DNA of 64,000 nt from DATBSK01 sp964501785 (GTDB taxonomy: Bacteria > Actinomycetota > Acidimicrobiia > IMCC26256 > PALSA-555), in the NCBI GenBank assembly GCA_964501785.1, contig CAZCUD010000002.1, forward strand, positions 124,001 through 188,000, read 5' to 3'. How positions within the stretch are numbered: the stretch's first letter is position 1; each line of letters opens with the position of its first letter. A program made the translations under genes and the position numbers. Shown here piece after piece: positions 8,714 to 17,172 of the stretch. Under the pieces are notes generated by a model. That model was given only the letters and a program-made list of their open reading frames with translations. It did no database searches and was not told where the DNA came from.

Positions 8714-9174
8714 CCGCCTCGACGTACAGCACCGCCCGCGCCGCACTCGCAGCGCTGCTCGACGCCCGTCCCGAGATCGCAGCGTTGCAGCAGGAAACGA
8801 GCTACGGGGTCAACGCCGAGGACTGGGACGAAGCCGTCGAGCTCGTCGACACCCCCACCAACCCCGACACCCGCACCATGAGGCTGCTCGGACCGCCCGG
8901 CTCGCCAGGCCAGCGCGAGGAGACGTACTTCTTCGACGTCGTCGTCACCTGCCGCACCGCCGGCAACAGCTCACAAGAAGCCGTCGATCGACGCGAGGCA
9001 CTCACCGACGTCGTCACCGAGGTCGTGTCCGACGCGATGACGCTGGTGCCTCCCATGAACACACCGAACGTGTGGGCGGTGCTCATCACGAACCTGCGCC
9101 GCGAGGAAGGCGCGACCGCTGAGGGCTTCGAGGCGTTCTCGACCATCAGCGTTGAGATCAAGGCCCGCTTCTAG
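8710..9174 (+). CDS. Tail terminator / tail completion-like protein
   Basis: A 154-residue protein, GTG start at 8710 coupled (GTGA) to the adaptor gene. The length, an N-terminal helix (ARAALAALLDARPEIAALQ), the central strand-rich body (REETYFFDVVVTCRT) and the C-terminal strand (FSTISVEIKARF) match the small alpha/beta tail-terminator proteins that cap the tail tube. The position two genes before the tube protein also fits. The family assignment rests on size, order and general pattern, not on a diagnostic motif. Confidence 0.6.
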   Translation: MTASTYSTARAALAALLDARPEIAALQQETSYGVNAEDWDEAVELVDTPTNPDTRTMRLLGPPGSPGQREETYFFDVVVTCRTAGNSSQEAVDRREALTDVVTEVVSDAMTLVPPMNTPNVWAVLITNLRREEGATAEGFEAFSTISVEIKARF

Positions 9175-9183
9175 GGAGTGTGC

Positions 9184-9774
9184 ATGGACACCAGGCTCAT
9201 CGTGTACGTCGGCGCCCACGACGCAGTCGAGATCCCGGAGTGCGGCGTGATCGCCGTCTGCGGTGAACCCGTCGCGGTACCACTCGAGCTCGCCGGGCGA
9301 GCACCCAACGACGAGCCCCAGCTGCTCGCCGACGGCACGCCCAACGAGGACTACGACCCCGGCGAGGGGCTGCTCGCTCAGATCGACAACTGGCGTGTCG
9401 TCGTCGAGTACCCGACCCGAGGGTCGATCGAGGACGTCCTCGGCTGGGTCGCGGACGATCCGACGAGGGCCGCCGACGCCCTCGAGCGCGAGCGCCGCCG
9501 CGACAAGCCCCGTGACGCCCTGGTGGGCGAGCTCGAGCGGTTCCTCCGCCATCTCGCGATCACGACGATGTTCGCCCTCGCCGCCGCCGCCGAGGAGCTC
9601 GAGGGTGACGAGCGCGAGGCGTTCCTCCTCGAGCACCACGAGGCGATCGCGCTCGGCCGCGCTGCACTCGACCAGGCGGCGCCCGTCCTCGAGCCCAACG
9701 AGGCGAAGTCGAGCGATGCCGGCGGCATCGCCGGCGACGACACCGAATCCAACGAGAGCGCGGAGGGCGACTGA
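9184..9774 (+). CDS. Phage protein sharing a helical module with the gene at 3196
   Basis: An unknown protein of about 196 residues. I prefer the ATG at 9184, which has GGGAG five bases upstream, over the GTG at 9178. The N-terminal part is beta-rich (LIVYVGAHDAVEIPECG). A segment starting IEDVLGWVADDPTRAADALE, then RERRRDKPRDALVGELERFL, parallels EILAWVAGDRDRAVAALD and following residues in the gene at 3196. The spacing and charge pattern are the same, so the two share a duplicated or recombined helical module. The C-terminus is acidic and low complexity, and the DNA encoding it holds hairpin repeat copy 2. Stop and next start overlap as TGATG. Confidence 0.7.
   Translation: MDTRLIVYVGAHDAVEIPECGVIAVCGEPVAVPLELAGRAPNDEPQLLADGTPNEDYDPGEGLLAQIDNWRVVVEYPTRGSIEDVLGWVADDPTRAADALERERRRDKPRDALVGELERFLRHLAITTMFALAAAAEELEGDEREAFLLEHHEAIALGRAALDQAAPVLEPNEAKSSDAGGIAGDDTESNESAEGD
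9713..9731. repeat. Prophage hairpin repeat, copy 2
   Basis: GCGATGCC, loop GGC, GGCATCGC: a perfect 8-bp stem inside the 3' end of the preceding gene, ending 42 nt before the tail tube start codon. It encodes an Ala/Gly stretch in the acidic tail of that protein, so the protein would tolerate its presence. Confidence 0.7.
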
Positions 9775-10763
9775 TGCCGCTGGTCACGCAGGCGGGCTAC
9801 TGCGACGAGGGGACCTACGGGACCCCCGGCACCCCCGACCACTTCCCGCCCGGGTTCGTCAACGAGGAGATCAAGGCCCTCCGCCCGCGCATCGAGTCGA
9901 AGGCCCTGTGGTCGGGCTCTCGGTTCGCGCGCAAGGAGGGCGTCACGCCGAGCAACGCTGGCGCGGTCGGCAAGCTCGGCATCGAGCTCTGGACCAAGGG
10001 CTTCGGCGAGCTCCTCGAGCACTGCCTCGGGTCGGTCTCCTCGAGCGGACCGACCGACTCGAAGTACGTGCACACCGCGACGCCCGGCTCGCTGCTCGGC
10101 CAGGCGCTCACCGTGCAGTTCAACAAGCCGTTCCATCCGAGCGGCACCAGCCAGCCCTGGACGCTGCACGGCGTCAAGATCAAGAGCTGGGAGCTGTCGT
10201 GCAAGGCCGTCGACGAGACCGACGGCATCTGGATGCTCGTCGCCGAGGTCGACGCCGAAGACCTCGACACCTCCACGAGCCTCGCGTCGGTCTCCTACCC
10301 GTCCGGGGCGGTGCCCTTCACGTACGGCGGGTCGGCGTTCACAATCGGCGGCAACGCCGTGCACCCCACCGAGTTCAAGGTCTCGTGCGACAACGGGATC
10401 GACTTCAAGAAGTACATGCGCAACTCGGTCCTGAAGAAGGAACCCTTCGAGAAGGACCTCCGCAAGCTCGAGTGGTCGATGACCCTCGACTTCGACAGCC
10501 TCGACATGTTCGACATCTACCGCGACGCGGACGCCGCCGACATCATGGAGCAGATCGTGGCGACCGTCACCGCGCCTGTCCTCATCGGCTCGTCGTCGCA
10601 GCCCACCCTCGTCGTCACGATCGACGAGGCGCAGTTCGACGAGTACGAGAACCAGATCGGCGGCACGGAACCCCTCGAGCAGAAGATCGGCGGCGCCGGC
10701 AAGTTCGACGGCTCCAACCCTGCCATCAGCATCGCGTACGGGACGGCCGACAGCTCACCGTGA
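9774..10763 (+). CDS. Major tail (tube) protein
   Basis: A 329-residue protein starting at ATG 9774 in a TGATG overlap. It begins PLVTQAGYCDEGTYGTPGTP, the glycine-rich opening seen in many phage tail-tube subunits. It continues with beta-rich sequence including WTKGFGELLEHCLGS, PFHPSGTSQPWTLHGVKIKSWEL and LRKLEWSMTLDFDSLDMFDIYRD, which match the expected two-sheet tube fold. Its place upstream of the tape measure agrees. It would polymerise around the tape measure to form the tail lumen. Hexamer or trimer stoichiometry cannot be read from sequence. Confidence 0.82.
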   Translation: MPLVTQAGYCDEGTYGTPGTPDHFPPGFVNEEIKALRPRIESKALWSGSRFARKEGVTPSNAGAVGKLGIELWTKGFGELLEHCLGSVSSSGPTDSKYVHTATPGSLLGQALTVQFNKPFHPSGTSQPWTLHGVKIKSWELSCKAVDETDGIWMLVAEVDAEDLDTSTSLASVSYPSGAVPFTYGGSAFTIGGNAVHPTEFKVSCDNGIDFKKYMRNSVLKKEPFEKDLRKLEWSMTLDFDSLDMFDIYRDADAADIMEQIVATVTAPVLIGSSSQPTLVVTIDEAQFDEYENQIGGTEPLEQKIGGAGKFDGSNPAISIAYGTADSSP

Positions 10764-11290
10764 CCCCCGGCGAGTACGTCATGAAGATGACGGCCGCCAA
10801 GGAGGCCGCGAACCGCGTCCTGCCAGTCGCGCTCACCGCGTGCGCGAAGTACACCGCCGGCATCATCGAGAGCGACACCCCGGACCGCCTGCGCGGCCTC
10901 GGCGGCAAGGGCCGACTCGGCGTGTACGTCCTCAAGCCCAAGAAGGTCGGGAACCGCGCCTCGTCCGGAGTCCGCGCCAAGGGCCAGTTCCACCTGATCG
11001 AGCATCCGATCCGACCGCACGTCATCATCCCCCGCTCCGTCGGAAGGATCCGCGGCCGGCGAGGCAGCGAACGCAACCGCCAAGCCATGCAGGACCGCTA
11101 CGACGCCCTGTTCGGCAGTGGCGTCTCCGGCCACGCGCTGAAGATCGGCGACAGCTACCGGCCCCGCGTGCAGCACCCCGGCGTGTCCCGCTCGTCGGGC
11201 CCGTTCGCTCAAGGTGTGCTGCGCGCCGCCCCCATGATCCCCCGCATCCTCGGCGAGAGCGTGTGGGCATCGATCCGGACGATCCTGTGA
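10760..11290 (+). CDS. Tail assembly / head-tail joining-type protein
   Basis: A 176-residue basic protein starting at GTG 10760, coupled by GTGA to the tube gene. Features are an N-terminal helix (KMTAAKEAANRVLPVALTAC), then Arg/Lys/Gly-rich strands (LGVYVLKPKKVGNRASSG, FHLIEHPIRPHVIIPRS). This is a pattern found in small HK97 gp10-like joining proteins, although those usually precede the tube gene. I cannot exclude a different minor tail role. Confidence 0.55.
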   Translation: MTPGEYVMKMTAAKEAANRVLPVALTACAKYTAGIIESDTPDRLRGLGGKGRLGVYVLKPKKVGNRASSGVRAKGQFHLIEHPIRPHVIIPRSVGRIRGRRGSERNRQAMQDRYDALFGSGVSGHALKIGDSYRPRVQHPGVSRSSGPFAQGVLRAAPMIPRILGESVWASIRTIL

Positions 11291-11300
11291 GGAGCCCCAC

Positions 11301-11624
11301 GTGATCGAGGTGCACCACGTCGTCTCCCTCCCCGGCCTCGACCAGGAGTTCGACCTCCGCGACATGACGGTTGGCGAACTGCAAGCGGCCGGCCACTTCG
11401 CCGGCGGCAAGCCTTGGCAGCAGCTCGACCCCCTCGACGCGGGCGACCTCGGCGCCATCGTGCTCGTGCTGCTCGCCCAGCGACTCGACCCGGAGGGCTG
11501 CCGCGAAGCTCTCGCCGGCAAGCGCCTCGCGCTCGACGACCTCGAGATCCGCGTCACGGCCAGCCTCGAGGCGATGCCAGCGGCATCGCCCGCCGACGGG
11601 GACGAAGGCGACCCTGACGCGTGA
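11301..11624 (+). CDS. Putative tail assembly chaperone
   Basis: A 107-residue acidic protein directly before the tape measure, the classical position of tail assembly chaperones. GTG start at 11301 with GAGGAG upstream. It contains an alpha/beta body (LPGLDQEFDLRDMTVGELQAAG, DPLDAGDLGAIVLVLLAQRL) and an acidic tail. Many siphophages make a longer frameshifted G-T product here. I found no convincing slippery heptamer before the overlap with the tape-measure gene, so a single product is assumed. Confidence 0.6.
   Translation: MIEVHHVVSLPGLDQEFDLRDMTVGELQAAGHFAGGKPWQQLDPLDAGDLGAIVLVLLAQRLDPEGCREALAGKRLALDDLEIRVTASLEAMPAASPADGDEGDPDA
11571..11589. repeat. Prophage hairpin repeat, copy 3
   Basis: GCGATGCC, loop AGC, GGCATCGC: a perfect 8-bp stem in the 3' end of the chaperone-like gene. 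It ends 31 nt before the tape-measure start at 11621, a spacing similar to copies 2 and 5. Confidence 0.7.
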
Positions 11625-13354
11625 GCACGATCGTCAACCGGATCGAGACGATCTTCGACTCGACGACCACCGGGCTCGCCCGCGGGTTCGACACTGCCCG
11701 CACCAAGGGCGCTGACCTCAACCGCGAGCAGGGCGTCCTGCAGAAGGGGCTCGGCGCCCTCGGCCTGCAGAGCGTCAACACGGGGACGCTCCTGAAGGCC
11801 GGCCTCGCCGGCGGGGCGATCTACGCCGGAGCGAAGGTCGTCGACTTCGCCCGCCAGTCAGTCGACGCGTTCGTCGGTCTCGCCGGCGACGTGCGTGACT
11901 TCCAGCGAGCGAGCGGCGCCAGCGCAGAAGACGCGTCCCGGTTCGTGGCGGTGCTCGACGACATGGAGATCGCGAGCGACAAGGGCGCCAACGCCATCTT
12001 CCGACTCGGCCGCAACGCCGTCGAGAACACCGCCCGTCTCGAAGCGAACGGCGTCGAGATCGCCCGCAATGCCGACGGGTCGACGAACCTCACCGAGACG
12101 CTCCTGAACGTGGCGGACGCCTACACCAAGTCCGGCGACCAGGGTGAACGCAACGCGCTCGTCATGGCCGCCTTCGGGCGTGCCGGGAAGGACCTGATCC
12201 CGGTCCTCGAGCAGGGCCGCGAGGGGCTCAAGAAGTTCTTCGAGGGCGCAGAGGACGGCCACCAGATCCTCTCGCAGGAAGACGTCGACCGGGCCCGCGA
12301 GTACGAGCTCGCCATGGACGCGCTCGGTGACACCGCGGGCGGCTTCCAACGCAGCCTCGGCGGGGCGCTCGTGCCGACGATCACCCAGTTCACCGAGGGG
12401 CTCACCAGCGGGCTGAACATCGTCGACGACGTGACCGAAGCCGCGGGCGGCCTCCCCGGCGTGTTCGGTGCCGTGGTCAACACCATCAGCCCCCTCGACA
12501 ATGCGATGCACGGCGTCAGCGCGGCGTCGAAGCTGCTCGAGGGTGACGTTGGCGGTGCCGCCGAGTCGATGGTCCGCACGCTGCCCGTCATCGGTGACCT
12601 CGCCGGCATGTTCGGTGTCGGCGGCCAAGAGGCCAGCGCCTACGCCCAACAGACCGAGCGACTCAAGGCCGCGCAGATGGAGTACGCGAACGCCGTCGCG
12701 GAGAGCGGCCCGAAGTCACGTGAGGCCGCCGCCGCTCGCCGCGAGCTCGAGGCCGCCGAGCGGCCCGTGGCCGACGTGCAACGCGAGATCGCCAAGGGCC
12801 TGCAGGACGAGTGGCAGGCCCGGGCCCAGATCGTCCAGGGCGTCCTGGCCGAGCAGCAAGCCAAGCTCGCCGCCCAGGACGCCAACGTCGCTGCTCGCGA
12901 CGCGCTCGCCGAGCACGTGTTCCTCCTGGGGACCGGTGCCGCGTCGGCCGACCAGCTCGCCGCCGCGGAGAACGACGCCAGCCAGGGCGTGCTCGCCGCA
13001 GCGAACGCCGCGGCCACCGCCGCCGTCTCCGGTCTCGGCCCGCTCGCCGGCGAGCAAGAGAAGGCACGCGCCGGCGCGAGTGCCGCAGCGGACACGTACC
13101 GCTTCTTCGCCGCCACGCTCGCACCCGGCGACCCGCTGCGCCGCAACCTCATGAACACCGCCGCCGAGCTCGACGTCCTCGGCGCGAAGAAGCCGAAGCC
13201 CGAGGTCAACCTGCGCATCGATCAGGCCCGCCAGGACCTCGATTGGCTCGAGCAGCGCATCACGGGTCTCGACGGCCGCCGCGTGAGCATCAGCGTCGGC
13301 ATCGACGACGGCGGTGACCCGTTCGTCCGCAAGATCCTGCAGGAGCGCGGCTGA
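11621..13354 (+). CDS. Tail tape measure protein (short)
   Basis: A 577-residue protein starting GTG at 11621, 4 nt inside the preceding gene. It has the composition of a tape measure: long Ala/Glu/Arg-rich helices, glycine patches and a hydrophobic segment (LLKAGLAGGAIYAGAKVVDFA, about residues 51-71). The central part includes AFGRAGKDLIPVLEQG, a motif typical of actinophage tape measures. The length is short for the family. At the textbook rule of about 0.15 nm per residue it predicts a tail near 85-90 nm. No lysozyme or peptidase motif is visible. It ends in TGATG overlap with the next tail gene. Confidence 0.85.
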   Translation: MSTIVNRIETIFDSTTTGLARGFDTARTKGADLNREQGVLQKGLGALGLQSVNTGTLLKAGLAGGAIYAGAKVVDFARQSVDAFVGLAGDVRDFQRASGASAEDASRFVAVLDDMEIASDKGANAIFRLGRNAVENTARLEANGVEIARNADGSTNLTETLLNVADAYTKSGDQGERNALVMAAFGRAGKDLIPVLEQGREGLKKFFEGAEDGHQILSQEDVDRAREYELAMDALGDTAGGFQRSLGGALVPTITQFTEGLTSGLNIVDDVTEAAGGLPGVFGAVVNTISPLDNAMHGVSAASKLLEGDVGGAAESMVRTLPVIGDLAGMFGVGGQEASAYAQQTERLKAAQMEYANAVAESGPKSREAAAARRELEAAERPVADVQREIAKGLQDEWQARAQIVQGVLAEQQAKLAAQDANVAARDALAEHVFLLGTGAASADQLAAAENDASQGVLAAANAAATAAVSGLGPLAGEQEKARAGASAAADTYRFFAATLAPGDPLRRNLMNTAAELDVLGAKKPKPEVNLRIDQARQDLDWLEQRITGLDGRRVSISVGIDDGGDPFVRKILQERG

Positions 13355-15690
13355 TGGGCGACTTCAATCCCGGATCGCCCACCGACCGCGGGATGCAGAC
13401 GCTCCCCCGCGCGGTCCGCACAGTCACGTTGGCGTCGCCGGAACGTGGCGTGCTCGTACGTTCCGCGTCCGACGCTGCCACCGCACTGTCGAACTTCCAC
13501 TCCCGGATCGAGGCGGCCCGCGGCGAGAACACCGGGCTGGTCCTCGAGCGACTCGACGTCCCGATCCCTGTCGTGGTGAGCAGCACCCCGATCTACCCGG
13601 GAACGGACACCGGAGCGGTCCTCACTGGCTGGGAGGACCAGGGGAACTCGACGGCGAACTTCAGCGAGATCAACTCGTTCGGGACCGCGGCATACCACCG
13701 CAATGCGGCGCAGATCAACGCCAACTCGTACCTCGACGCCCTCACCCGCGGGTCCACGACGCTGCTGACCAGCGCGACGCGCGTCAACCAACTGGTGCTC
13801 GAGGGGAAGTTCCGGCTCACGAAGAACACCGCCAACAACAAGGCGGGTGTGCTCGTCTATGGCCGCCTCAACATCGGCGGTGTCGACTATGTCGTCGGTG
13901 GAGGCGTGCGGGTGCCCCGCGACGGAAAGTGGCACGAGTACACCGCCGCCAACGGCAACCCAATTGCGATCGTGACGCTCGACCCGTCGACCGAGGTCCC
14001 GTGGGTCTCGACCAGCGTCGACAACCTCTGGGACGCAACCACCGACGAGTTTGGCATCCGCGTCGCAGGCAAGGCCGCCGCCGAGGGCTTCCACAACGCT
14101 GGCTATCGCCTACGCCCATACACGACCATCGAGAACCGACGAGCGTCGCACTACAGCGGAGACACCCCCGAAGAAGGCTGGGGTGAACGCGCGGCGTCCA
14201 GCGCGTTGGCGGTGCCCGCCGGCGCCTTCGACTGGTTCCTGCTCGCGCCGCTGAACGGCGGACCCGACAACGCGCTCGAGGTCAACCTCCTCGTCGACCC
14301 CGACGCTGTACCCATCACCGATCTATCGCAGGTTGGTGAAGCGCGCGAGGCGTACGAGGTCGAGCTCCACAATCAGGGCGGCACCATCAAGAAGATCCTC
14401 GACCCGGTCGGCATCCAGTGGCTGCCGCTCCTCGTCGATGCCGGCGGCATCGCCGCCCAATCGCAGCCCTACTGCGACATCGTCTCGTACACGCTGGCCG
14501 AGAAGATCGGTGGAGTAGACCTCCCCGGCGCTTCAGGCGACTACATCTCCGCGCCCGACTCGGCGCGCGTGTCGATCACCGGCGACCAAGAGCACTGGTA
14601 CTGGATCGCCCCGGACACCCTCACCCCGGGGTCCCAACAGACGATCGGCGGGAAGTGGAACGGTGCAAGCGCTCGCTCCCACCGACTCGACCTCACCACG
14701 GGCGGCGAGCTCCGCGCCTACTGGTCCTCCGACGGCTCGACCGAGCTGTCAGCAGCCGCTTCGTCGGTGACGCTCGCGTCTGTTGGGGCAGCGGCTGGCC
14801 GAGGCATCCTCGTCGGCTGGTCGATCGACGTCGATAACGGCGCGTCGGGTCGCGACATCAGGTACTACTACTCGCTCGACGAGGGTGCGACCGTCACCCA
14901 GCTCGGCTCGACACGCACCTCCGCGACCGCGACCAGCGTGCACGACAACGCCGCCCCCGTCGAGCTCGGTGGGCACACCCTCGGAACGGCTCAACGCTTC
15001 ACCGGGAAGGTGTACGCGGCGAAGTCGTTCGCCGGGCTCACGCGCCTCGACGTGCGCGCCAACCCCGTCTTCGTCGCTGACGCGACGATCCCCGCGACGT
15101 CTGCCGCGAAGCTATCCGACTCGACGATCGCCGACGAGCAAGGCAACACGTGGACGCTCAACGGCGACGCAGCGTTCGACCGGTACGCAATCGCGCAGCA
15201 GGAGACGACCGACAGTGCCGAGGACTACCTCGGCATCTCCCTGGCGCCACTGTGGGCCGGGTCCACTCGTCCGGATGGCCCACTCGTGATCGAGGTTCGC
15301 TCCGGGCTCGGCGCGGGGATCGGTGACGGAAGCCTGCTGGCGACGGCTCTCGTGCAGCCCGACGACGTGCCCAGTCCCTCCGGTGCAGTTGTCGACGCCG
15401 TATACGTCGACGGCCTCACCGCTCACGCGGCAGCGACGCAGTATCACTGGCGCATCTGGTCGGCGGCATCGCCGAATGCCGGATGGGCGCTCGGTGTCCT
15501 CGACACCGGCTCCGACAAGGTCGTGGGTACGACCGTCAACGAGGTCGAAGGCGCATCACACGGCGGCCAGGCCGACGTCTTCGTCTCGCCATTCGGCACT
15601 CCCCTGGCGCGCTTCGATCTCCCGGCGCACTTCGTCGGCGCGATCGGCGGCCCGTCGAATCTGGTCACTGACGTCCGGGCGGCGGCGTGA
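13354..15690 (+). CDS. Minor tail protein with LamG/concanavalin-like domain
   Basis: A 778-residue protein immediately after the tape measure. The N-terminal third looks like a distal-tail/tail-tip module (RTVTLASPERGVLVRSASDAAT...). Around residues 385-590 there is a jelly-roll segment of LamG/concanavalin type (GDYISAPDSARVSITGDQEHW to RFTGKVYAAKSFAGLTRLDV), a carbohydrate-binding fold common in tail fibres. A further beta domain follows. It is probably part of the host-contacting tail tip. The DNA carries hairpin repeat copy 4. The exact role (distal tail versus fibre) is not resolved. Confidence 0.7.
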   Translation: MGDFNPGSPTDRGMQTLPRAVRTVTLASPERGVLVRSASDAATALSNFHSRIEAARGENTGLVLERLDVPIPVVVSSTPIYPGTDTGAVLTGWEDQGNSTANFSEINSFGTAAYHRNAAQINANSYLDALTRGSTTLLTSATRVNQLVLEGKFRLTKNTANNKAGVLVYGRLNIGGVDYVVGGGVRVPRDGKWHEYTAANGNPIAIVTLDPSTEVPWVSTSVDNLWDATTDEFGIRVAGKAAAEGFHNAGYRLRPYTTIENRRASHYSGDTPEEGWGERAASSALAVPAGAFDWFLLAPLNGGPDNALEVNLLVDPDAVPITDLSQVGEAREAYEVELHNQGGTIKKILDPVGIQWLPLLVDAGGIAAQSQPYCDIVSYTLAEKIGGVDLPGASGDYISAPDSARVSITGDQEHWYWIAPDTLTPGSQQTIGGKWNGASARSHRLDLTTGGELRAYWSSDGSTELSAAASSVTLASVGAAAGRGILVGWSIDVDNGASGRDIRYYYSLDEGATVTQLGSTRTSATATSVHDNAAPVELGGHTLGTAQRFTGKVYAAKSFAGLTRLDVRANPVFVADATIPATSAAKLSDSTIADEQGNTWTLNGDAAFDRYAIAQQETTDSAEDYLGISLAPLWAGSTRPDGPLVIEVRSGLGAGIGDGSLLATALVQPDDVPSPSGAVVDAVYVDGLTAHAAATQYHWRIWSAASPNAGWALGVLDTGSDKVVGTTVNEVEGASHGGQADVFVSPFGTPLARFDLPAHFVGAIGGPSNLVTDVRAAA
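14436..14452. repeat. Prophage hairpin repeat, copy 4 (intragenic)
   Basis: CGATGCC, loop GGC, GGCATCG: a 7-bp stem within the minor tail gene, not next to a start codon. It is the one copy that does not fit the start-proximal pattern. Confidence 0.5.
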
Positions 15691-15709
15691 CCGCCGCATC
15701 GGAGGACTG

Positions 15710-17170
15710 ATGGGCACGGCGTCGGCGCCCCTCATGATCGTCGAGTGGGACCCGTCGAACCTCGGCGATCGGTTCGGCGGGTACTCCCTATGGTCTCGCC
15801 CCACTCGGGCGGTCGCGGAGCCCTGGGGTCAACTCGCGTGGATGCCGCCGCCGCAAGGTCGCGCGCCTGCAATCGTCGAGGACCAGCACACGAAGTTCAT
15901 CGCCTACCGGCTCGGGTGGCGCAACGCGGGCGTGTCGGCGATCGGGCGCTGGGAGGACGGCTGGGACGTTGCCGTCGCCGCACACGACGCGCTCACCGGG
16001 CGAGCGACTCGCCTCGACGATGCCGACGTCTCGGGCGTCGTCGTCACCGGCGACGCGCACCCGTGGCTGGTCAGCGACGCACGCCCAGAGCTCAACCAGC
16101 CGCTCATCAAGACTGAGGAGGCGAAGGGCAGTCACCCTCGTCGACGCATCGACCACGAGATCGTCGGCCGAGGGCTCACCACGGCGCGCGTGCAGGTCGA
16201 GCTCCCGACGCGCGAGTACGACGTCTCGACCATGCTCCTCGACGCTGTCGGTGAAGACCAGCTGCGATACCTGCGAGCAGCCGCGGCGTCGGGCGAGCAG
16301 ATGTGCCTGCACCTACCGTTGGGCGACCGGATCTGCGGTGTCCTGGACGCACCGAAGGACTTCACTCACACCGACGAGCTGCAGCTCGCCGTCACGTTCA
16401 ACCTCGTCGAGACCGGTCGCCCGCCCGCGGTTCCGTTGACTCCCGCCGACATCAACGTCCCGGCCGGAGTGGTCCTCGACGGGTCGAGCCAGTACGTCAA
16501 GGTCGCTCACTCGAGCGCGTTGACCCCGGGGAGCGGACCGTTCTCGCTCGTCGTGTTGTGCGTCCCCGCCAACTTCGCCGGATCGAGGTGGATGGCCACC
16601 AAGGGCAACCTGGGAACAGCCGACGGCATAGGGATCGGCACGACTGGCAACAGTGACGAAGTCCAAGGTGTCGTCGCCGGGGCATCCGCAACCGCGACGC
16701 TCACCCACGCCAGCTCGCTGTACAGCGACGGAGACCCACGAGGGCACGTCTTCGAGATCACCAGCGACGGGACCGATCAGCGGCTGTATGCCGACGGCAT
16801 CGAAGTCGACGACGCGCAGGTCACGACCGGCGCGATCTCCAACGTCCTTGGCCTGATCTTCGGCGCCAACAACGACGGAGCCGCCGGATGGATGGCCGCC
16901 GATCCGATGATCGCGGGCGCGTACTACTCGAAGAAGCACACCGCCGACGAAGCCGCCGCCGCCGCGCATTACCTGCTCGGCCATCCCGGCTACCGCATGC
17001 CAGCTGACAGCATCGAGTGCTTCCTCGATGCCCGTCACAAGGACTGCTGGAACGGGATCAGCGCCATCTGGAAGGACCTCACCGGGAAGCGCCGGCACGG
17101 GACCGTGACCGGCGGCCCGCCGACGCGGGGAATCGTGCGGGCACTCAACGAGCTCGAGCTCCACGGGTAG
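15710..17170 (+). CDS. Minor tail protein with C-terminal LamG-like domain
   Basis: A 486-residue protein; the ATG at 15710 has GGAGGA five to ten bases upstream. The N-terminal half resembles a siphovirus tail component (IVEWDPSNLGDRFGGYSLWSR, then DISG-like beta modules). From about residue 245 the sequence VVLDGSSQYVKVAHSSALTPGSGPFSLV starts a second LamG/concanavalin-like jelly roll, related in layout to that in the previous gene. It is probably a tail-tip or receptor-contacting protein. No enzymatic motif is visible. Confidence 0.68.
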   Translation: MGTASAPLMIVEWDPSNLGDRFGGYSLWSRPTRAVAEPWGQLAWMPPPQGRAPAIVEDQHTKFIAYRLGWRNAGVSAIGRWEDGWDVAVAAHDALTGRATRLDDADVSGVVVTGDAHPWLVSDARPELNQPLIKTEEAKGSHPRRRIDHEIVGRGLTTARVQVELPTREYDVSTMLLDAVGEDQLRYLRAAAASGEQMCLHLPLGDRICGVLDAPKDFTHTDELQLAVTFNLVETGRPPAVPLTPADINVPAGVVLDGSSQYVKVAHSSALTPGSGPFSLVVLCVPANFAGSRWMATKGNLGTADGIGIGTTGNSDEVQGVVAGASATATLTHASSLYSDGDPRGHVFEITSDGTDQRLYADGIEVDDAQVTTGAISNVLGLIFGANNDGAAGWMAADPMIAGAYYSKKHTADEAAAAAHYLLGHPGYRMPADSIECFLDARHKDCWNGISAIWKDLTGKRRHGTVTGGPPTRGIVRALNELELHG

Positions 17171-17172
17171 AG

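Noticed and set aside
15462..15482. GGCAT-N6-ATGCC inverted repeat as a seventh hairpin copy
   Set aside because: The arms are in the opposite orientation with a longer loop, so it is not the same element.
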